Program-made: the position numbers and the translations under genes
Assembly: GCA_937996615.1 (NCBI GenBank)
Contig: CALKVD010000007.1
Coordinates: forward strand, 1-9,214
DNA length: 9,214 nt
Direction: 5' to 3'
Source of the DNA: an uncultured Rickettsiales bacterium
GTDB taxonomy: Bacteria; Pseudomonadota; Alphaproteobacteria; Rickettsiales; Midichloriaceae
Notes under the pieces: generated by a model
Databases searched by the model: none
The model's input: the letters and a program-made list of their open reading frames with translations, nothing else
What the model was told of the DNA's origin: nothing
Part shown: positions 6,271 through 9,214 of the stretch, one piece after another
Numbering within the stretch: position 1 is the first letter of the stretch
Layout of the letters: each line of letters opens with the position of its first letter

Positions 6271-6298
6271 ATTATAAATAAAAATGCAATAAATACAA
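6271..6298 (-). promoter_or_regulatory. probable fliQ promoter
   Basis: On the minus strand TTGTAT (6293-6298) and a perfect TATAAT (6271-6276) are 16 bases apart. The predicted transcript start near 6264 leaves a leader of about 29 bases to the TTG at 6235. The position explains why the upstream TTG at 6268 is unlikely to be used. It implies that fliQ is transcribed on its own or with the methyltransferase, not from a larger flagellar operon. Confidence 0.45.
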
Positions 6299-6378
6299 GA
6301 GATAATCAAGGTAAAACCGTAAAATTTTTCATTAAAATTCAGCCTCAAAAATAGCAGATATATTTTTTAATTTTTTAC

Positions 6379-6407
6379 TTGCTTTTAGGATAACTATTTG
6401 TTATAAT
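6379..6407 (+). promoter_or_regulatory. probable comEC promoter overlapping first ATG
   Basis: TTGCTT (6379-6384), a 17-base spacer and a perfect TATAAT (6402-6407) form the best sigma-70-like promoter of the window. The -10 box overlaps the ATG at 6406-6408. Transcription from it would begin near 6414, downstream of that ATG, so translation of this transcript would have to start further on, for example at TTG 6442. Confidence 0.5.
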
Positions 6408-8793
6408 GCATTTCAGGGAAGGAAATAACTTATTAATAATTTTGACTAAGATTAGTAGTAAGTATGCTAGATTTCTTCTACTAGAAGAAGTAGTGGGCTG
6501 GTTCCTATGGATACCATTTTTTTTGGCCATAGGAATCGGTTTCTTCTTGTGTAGCACCTTAAAGATTCATTATAATAACTTCACTCTCCTACTCTCTATC
6601 TTGGTTTTATCTCTATTGTATATAACCAGGAAATATAAAAAATATACCGGTACCAAAATTCTTCTCTGGCATTTGGTACTTGTATCGGTTGGTATCATCA
6701 CAACAATATTGCTTGGTTATTTTATCTCAAGTTACCGGTACTATACCTTAGCGACGCCAACCCTTGAACAACCAATACAAAATGCAATGATTATAGGGCG
6801 TATTATTAACATAGAAGAACGAGAAAACGATCATAGATTATATCTCGATCAACTCACCATTAACCAAAATCTTTCACAAAATAATCAATCGAATACTCAG
6901 CAACCTGTCAAAATTCAGGAGCAAAATGATTCTATCAATGTCCTAAAAAATATTAATACTGTTGAATTTGAAACCGACCAATTACCACTCAAACAAATAA
7001 GAATTAATACCCGCTATCGTCATCGTGGCATTTTGCAAACAGGTGACTATATCAGATTCAAGGCCCAGCTAATGCCACCACCAAAACCTACTTATCCAGA
7101 AGGATTTGACTTTGGCAGACATGCTTATTTTAAAGGTATTGGGGCGATTGGGTATGCAACAGGTAATATATATATTATAGGCAGTCAGGTAAAAGATAAA
7201 GTTTGGCAAAATCAAAGAAGTTTTGACTTTAATATCTCTAGCAATGAACATAAAACTTCAACTTTTTTTGGCAATTTTGTGGAATCTTTTTTTGATCATA
7301 TCAAAAAAGTTCGTGCTATTATTTCTAGCAGGATAAGGGATCAGCTTTCGGAACCATCAAGTTCAATTGCGACTGGTATGTTAATCAACGAAGTAAGTAC
7401 AATCAGTGTTGCTAATTTTAATGCACTACGTATATCAGGAACCGCTCATCTGATTGCAATCTCAGGAATGCATGTTGTTGCAGTTGCAAGTATTATATTT
7501 TTTATTGTTTATTTTGTTTGTTCTAGATTTCATTCTTTAACCCTTAAATATAACATCAAAAAGATCGCATCTAGCATCACCATAATTGCGATTTGGTTTT
7601 ATCTGCTACTCTCTAATGCTCCCGTTTCTGCCCAACGTGCAGTAATCACTGCCACACTATTTTTTATTGCTACTTTGATAGATCGTAACGCAGATCCAAT
7701 TGTGTCTTTAGCAGTTGCGGCAATTATAATTTTAGCGATAACGCCGGAAATGCTACTCAACCCTAGCTTGCAAATGTCTTTTGCCGCTTGTGGTTCTTTG
7801 ATTCTGGTATTTAAATACTATAAAACAAAAAGTACTCATAACAAACCATATTGGTATCAAGTCAAGAGTTATATCACGAAGCTAACGGTAGCGTCGGCAG
7901 CAGCTAGTGCTGCGACATCACCCTTTATTGCTTACCATTTTCACCAAATTTCTCTATATAGTATTTTCGCTAATCTGATCTGTGTTCCGTTAGCTGATTT
8001 TGTTATTATGCCGATGGGTTTGTTGAGTATCATGCTAATACCATTTAATCTTGAAGCTTTGCCATTATATTTGATGGATTTAGGAATAAGGCTGCTGCTA
8101 TGGTTAGCTCATTTTTTTGCTGATTTGCCCTCTTCTGCCTATACTGGTATATACATAGGAGTATGGCAAGTTATTGCTATCAGTGCTTCATTTTATGTTT
8201 TATGTGTCAGCATTACATCTCAACTCAAAGTTGTTGCTGCCATGGTCCTCTTTATCGCTACCTTATCTTGTTTTTTTATCACGCGACAATTACCAGATCT
8301 AATTATTTCTGGTAATCTTAGTCTGTTTGCGATTAATTCTACCTTATTAAATCGTCATGAAAGCAAATTAAATAATCATGAAACTAAAAATATATTTATT
8401 CCTAAAATCACCCCTAAGAAGGAAAATCAGAAATCAAATCTTTCGGTACTATCGACGCAGCTAATTTTTTCTTCCAAAAGCAAGGAAAGGTATAGTCGCA
8501 TAACCTGGCAACAAATTCTTGGTGAAAATAATTTTAATAAAAAGGCAATCAATAAGCTCTATCCAAACTGTAATCAGACTTATTGCGAATTTATCCTGCT
8601 CACTAAGATTGGTTACGAAGTTTGTATAATAAATCTGGATTCAGAAAAAATATTAAGTATAGGAAACAGAGTTGTGTTGACTAGAAATGATTTAGAAACA
8701 GATGGTACATATATTATATCTTTTAAAAAAGATAAGATTGAAATGCAAAACACTAGTGGCGATACCAAAATAATTTCTGGATTACTGCCTTGA
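6406..8793 (+). CDS. comEC: ComEC/Rec2 DNA uptake channel protein
   Basis: Polytopic inner-membrane protein that carries single-stranded DNA into the cytoplasm during natural transformation. The frame encodes 795 aa from ATG 6406, or 783 from TTG 6442, which the overlapping promoter favours. Residues 30-115 hold about three membrane helices. Residues 125-260 are the soluble DUF4131/OB-like domain (MIIGRIINIEE; YRHRGILQTGDYIRFKAQL; PPPKPTYPEGFDFGRHAYF). The Competence domain starts near 310, with GMLINEVSTIS, the hallmark HLIAISGMHVVAV (348-360), APVSAQRAVITATLFFIATL (405-424) and NPSLQMSFAA (452-461), and runs through helices to about 626. The C-terminal 160 residues contain Trp701 and a Cys pair (722, 727), as in other alphaproteobacterial homologues. 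There is no metallo-beta-lactamase domain. Residues about 152-190 and 646-695 are polar Asn/Gln/Lys/Ser-rich stretches that look inserted. It ends in TGA, one base before a possible restart ATG. Confidence 0.93.
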   Translation: MHFREGNNLLIILTKISSKYARFLLLEEVVGWFLWIPFFLAIGIGFFLCSTLKIHYNNFTLLLSILVLSLLYITRKYKKYTGTKILLWHLVLVSVGIITTILLGYFISSYRYYTLATPTLEQPIQNAMIIGRIINIEERENDHRLYLDQLTINQNLSQNNQSNTQQPVKIQEQNDSINVLKNINTVEFETDQLPLKQIRINTRYRHRGILQTGDYIRFKAQLMPPPKPTYPEGFDFGRHAYFKGIGAIGYATGNIYIIGSQVKDKVWQNQRSFDFNISSNEHKTSTFFGNFVESFFDHIKKVRAIISSRIRDQLSEPSSSIATGMLINEVSTISVANFNALRISGTAHLIAISGMHVVAVASIIFFIVYFVCSRFHSLTLKYNIKKIASSITIIAIWFYLLLSNAPVSAQRAVITATLFFIATLIDRNADPIVSLAVAAIIILAITPEMLLNPSLQMSFAACGSLILVFKYYKTKSTHNKPYWYQVKSYITKLTVASAAASAATSPFIAYHFHQISLYSIFANLICVPLADFVIMPMGLLSIMLIPFNLEALPLYLMDLGIRLLLWLAHFFADLPSSAYTGIYIGVWQVIAISASFYVLCVSITSQLKVVAAMVLFIATLSCFFITRQLPDLIISGNLSLFAINSTLLNRHESKLNNHETKNIFIPKITPKKENQKSNLSVLSTQLIFSSKSKERYSRITWQQILGENNFNKKAINKLYPNCNQTYCEFILLTKIGYEVCIINLDSEKILSIGNRVVLTRNDLETDGTYIISFKKDKIEMQNTSGDTKIISGLLP

Positions 8794-8846
8794 TGAAGCC
8801 TAAGTATATATTGACTAAAAAATCTAAATTCAATAAGTTGAAGTAA
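8793..8846 (+). other. tiny basic ORF overlapping the comEC stop
   Basis: An ATG overlaps the comEC stop codon by one base (TGATG) and opens a 17-codon frame, MKPKYILTKKSKFNKLK, ending in TAA 26 bases before hemA. It is Lys-rich (7 of 17). The overlap is the arrangement used for translational re-initiation, but a 17-codon open frame is expected by chance in many spacers. Listed as a possibility, not as an established gene. Confidence 0.15.
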
Positions 8847-8872
8847 ATGATTCCATCTTTTATCAAAACAAT

Positions 8873-9214
8873 ATGACTCTAAACAGTAATTCAAAAAACC
8901 TAGAGGAAAATATTCTAATTAACCCGTATAGTAACAATACAACTCAGAATTTTAATCAGCAATATGATTATGACCAAGCTTTTGGAGAAGCAATCGCTAA
9001 AATTAGGCAGGAACAAAGATATCGAGTTTTTACTGAAATCAAACTAGAGATCAGTAAATTTCCACTCGCCTGGGTATCATCGATACAACGTGAGGTTGTT
9101 GTTTGGTGTAGCAACGATTACCTAGGGATGGGGCGCTGTCAGCAAGTGATCAAGGTTCATAATGACGCGGCCCAAGCGATGGGTGTTGGGTCTGGCGGAA
9201 CCCGCAATATCTCT
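8873..9214 (+). CDS. hemA: 5-aminolevulinate synthase, 5' part
   Basis: PLP enzyme that condenses glycine and succinyl-CoA to 5-aminolevulinate, the first step of heme synthesis by the Shemin pathway used by alphaproteobacteria. The first 114 codons are present; the catalytic Lys region lies beyond the right edge. Diagnostic blocks are EQRYRVFTEI (47-56), EVVVWCSNDYLGMG (74-87) and GVGSGGTRNIS (104-114), matching ALAS and not the related AONS or KBL enzymes, where the YRVF block differs. The family's start normally lies near the YDYDQAF block at residues 31-37. The first 30 residues here (MTLNSNSKNL...) are an Asn/Ser-rich addition, but no later ATG is available before the conserved core. The ATG has no Shine-Dalgarno sequence. 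TTGACT at 8811 is a good -35 hexamer but lacks a good -10 partner. It is 79 bases downstream of comEC on the same strand. Confidence 0.93.
   Translation, partial: MTLNSNSKNLEENILINPYSNNTTQNFNQQYDYDQAFGEAIAKIRQEQRYRVFTEIKLEISKFPLAWVSSIQREVVVWCSNDYLGMGRCQQVIKVHNDAAQAMGVGSGGTRNIS

Noticed and set aside
7069..7251. Minus-strand open frame inside comEC
   Set aside because: It is a shadow of comEC, with no promoter or protein signature.
8613..8894. Minus-strand 93-codon frame across the comEC end and hemA start
   Set aside because: It overlaps two supported genes on the opposite strand and shows no recognisable motif.
1..9214. CRISPR array, tRNA or rRNA gene, insertion sequence or a new multi-gene defence system
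   Set aside because: I found no regularly spaced repeats, cloverleaf or rRNA-like stretch, or transposase frame; almost all genes belong to known core or transport families.

Overview
The window looks like chromosome from an AT-rich, host-associated alphaproteobacterium, most likely of the order Rickettsiales (by eye about two thirds A+T). The clues point the same way: a VirB2-type pilin of a type IV secretion system, an alphaproteobacterial 5-aminolevulinate synthase (Shemin pathway), an alphaproteobacterial-style ComEC without a metallo-beta-lactamase domain, a stand-alone flagellar fliQ, loose gene packing with AT-rich spacers, and a transporter gene decaying in place. Genus cannot be fixed from the sequence alone.

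Layout: on the minus strand at the left edge lie ispA (prenyl diphosphate synthase) and, downstream of it, the first 73 codons of a virB2 gene that leaves the window. Divergent from ispA is a plus-strand housekeeping block: rpsF (bS6), rpsR (bS18), rplI (bL9) and rpoZ (RNA polymerase omega). Spacers within it are 69 to 145 bases, and a strong inverted repeat sits between rpsR and rplI. Next is a Bcr/CflA-type MFS transporter pseudogene (about 3876-5071) with at least three stop codons and about six frameshifts; the ancestral protein can still be read almost end to end. It converges on a minus-strand pair, fliQ followed by a class I SAM-dependent methyltransferase. Divergent from fliQ is the plus-strand gene comEC, followed by the 5' part of hemA, which runs off the right edge.

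The genes are mainly core functions: translation, transcription, isoprenoid precursors and the first step of heme synthesis. Added to these are single pieces of envelope-spanning machines (T4SS pilin, flagellar export channel, DNA uptake channel). That scattering of secretion and flagellar genes as single units is common in Rickettsiales. Almost no gene here has a recognisable Shine-Dalgarno sequence, and several have a TATAAT box very close to the start codon. In two cases (comEC, fliQ) the promoter overlaps the longest-ORF start and argues for a shorter protein.

I found no convincing new multi-gene system, CRISPR array, insertion sequence or RNA gene. The points most worth checking are the 130-residue basic tail on omega, the detailed decay record of the transporter, the start-site and leader architecture, and the rpsR-rplI hairpin.
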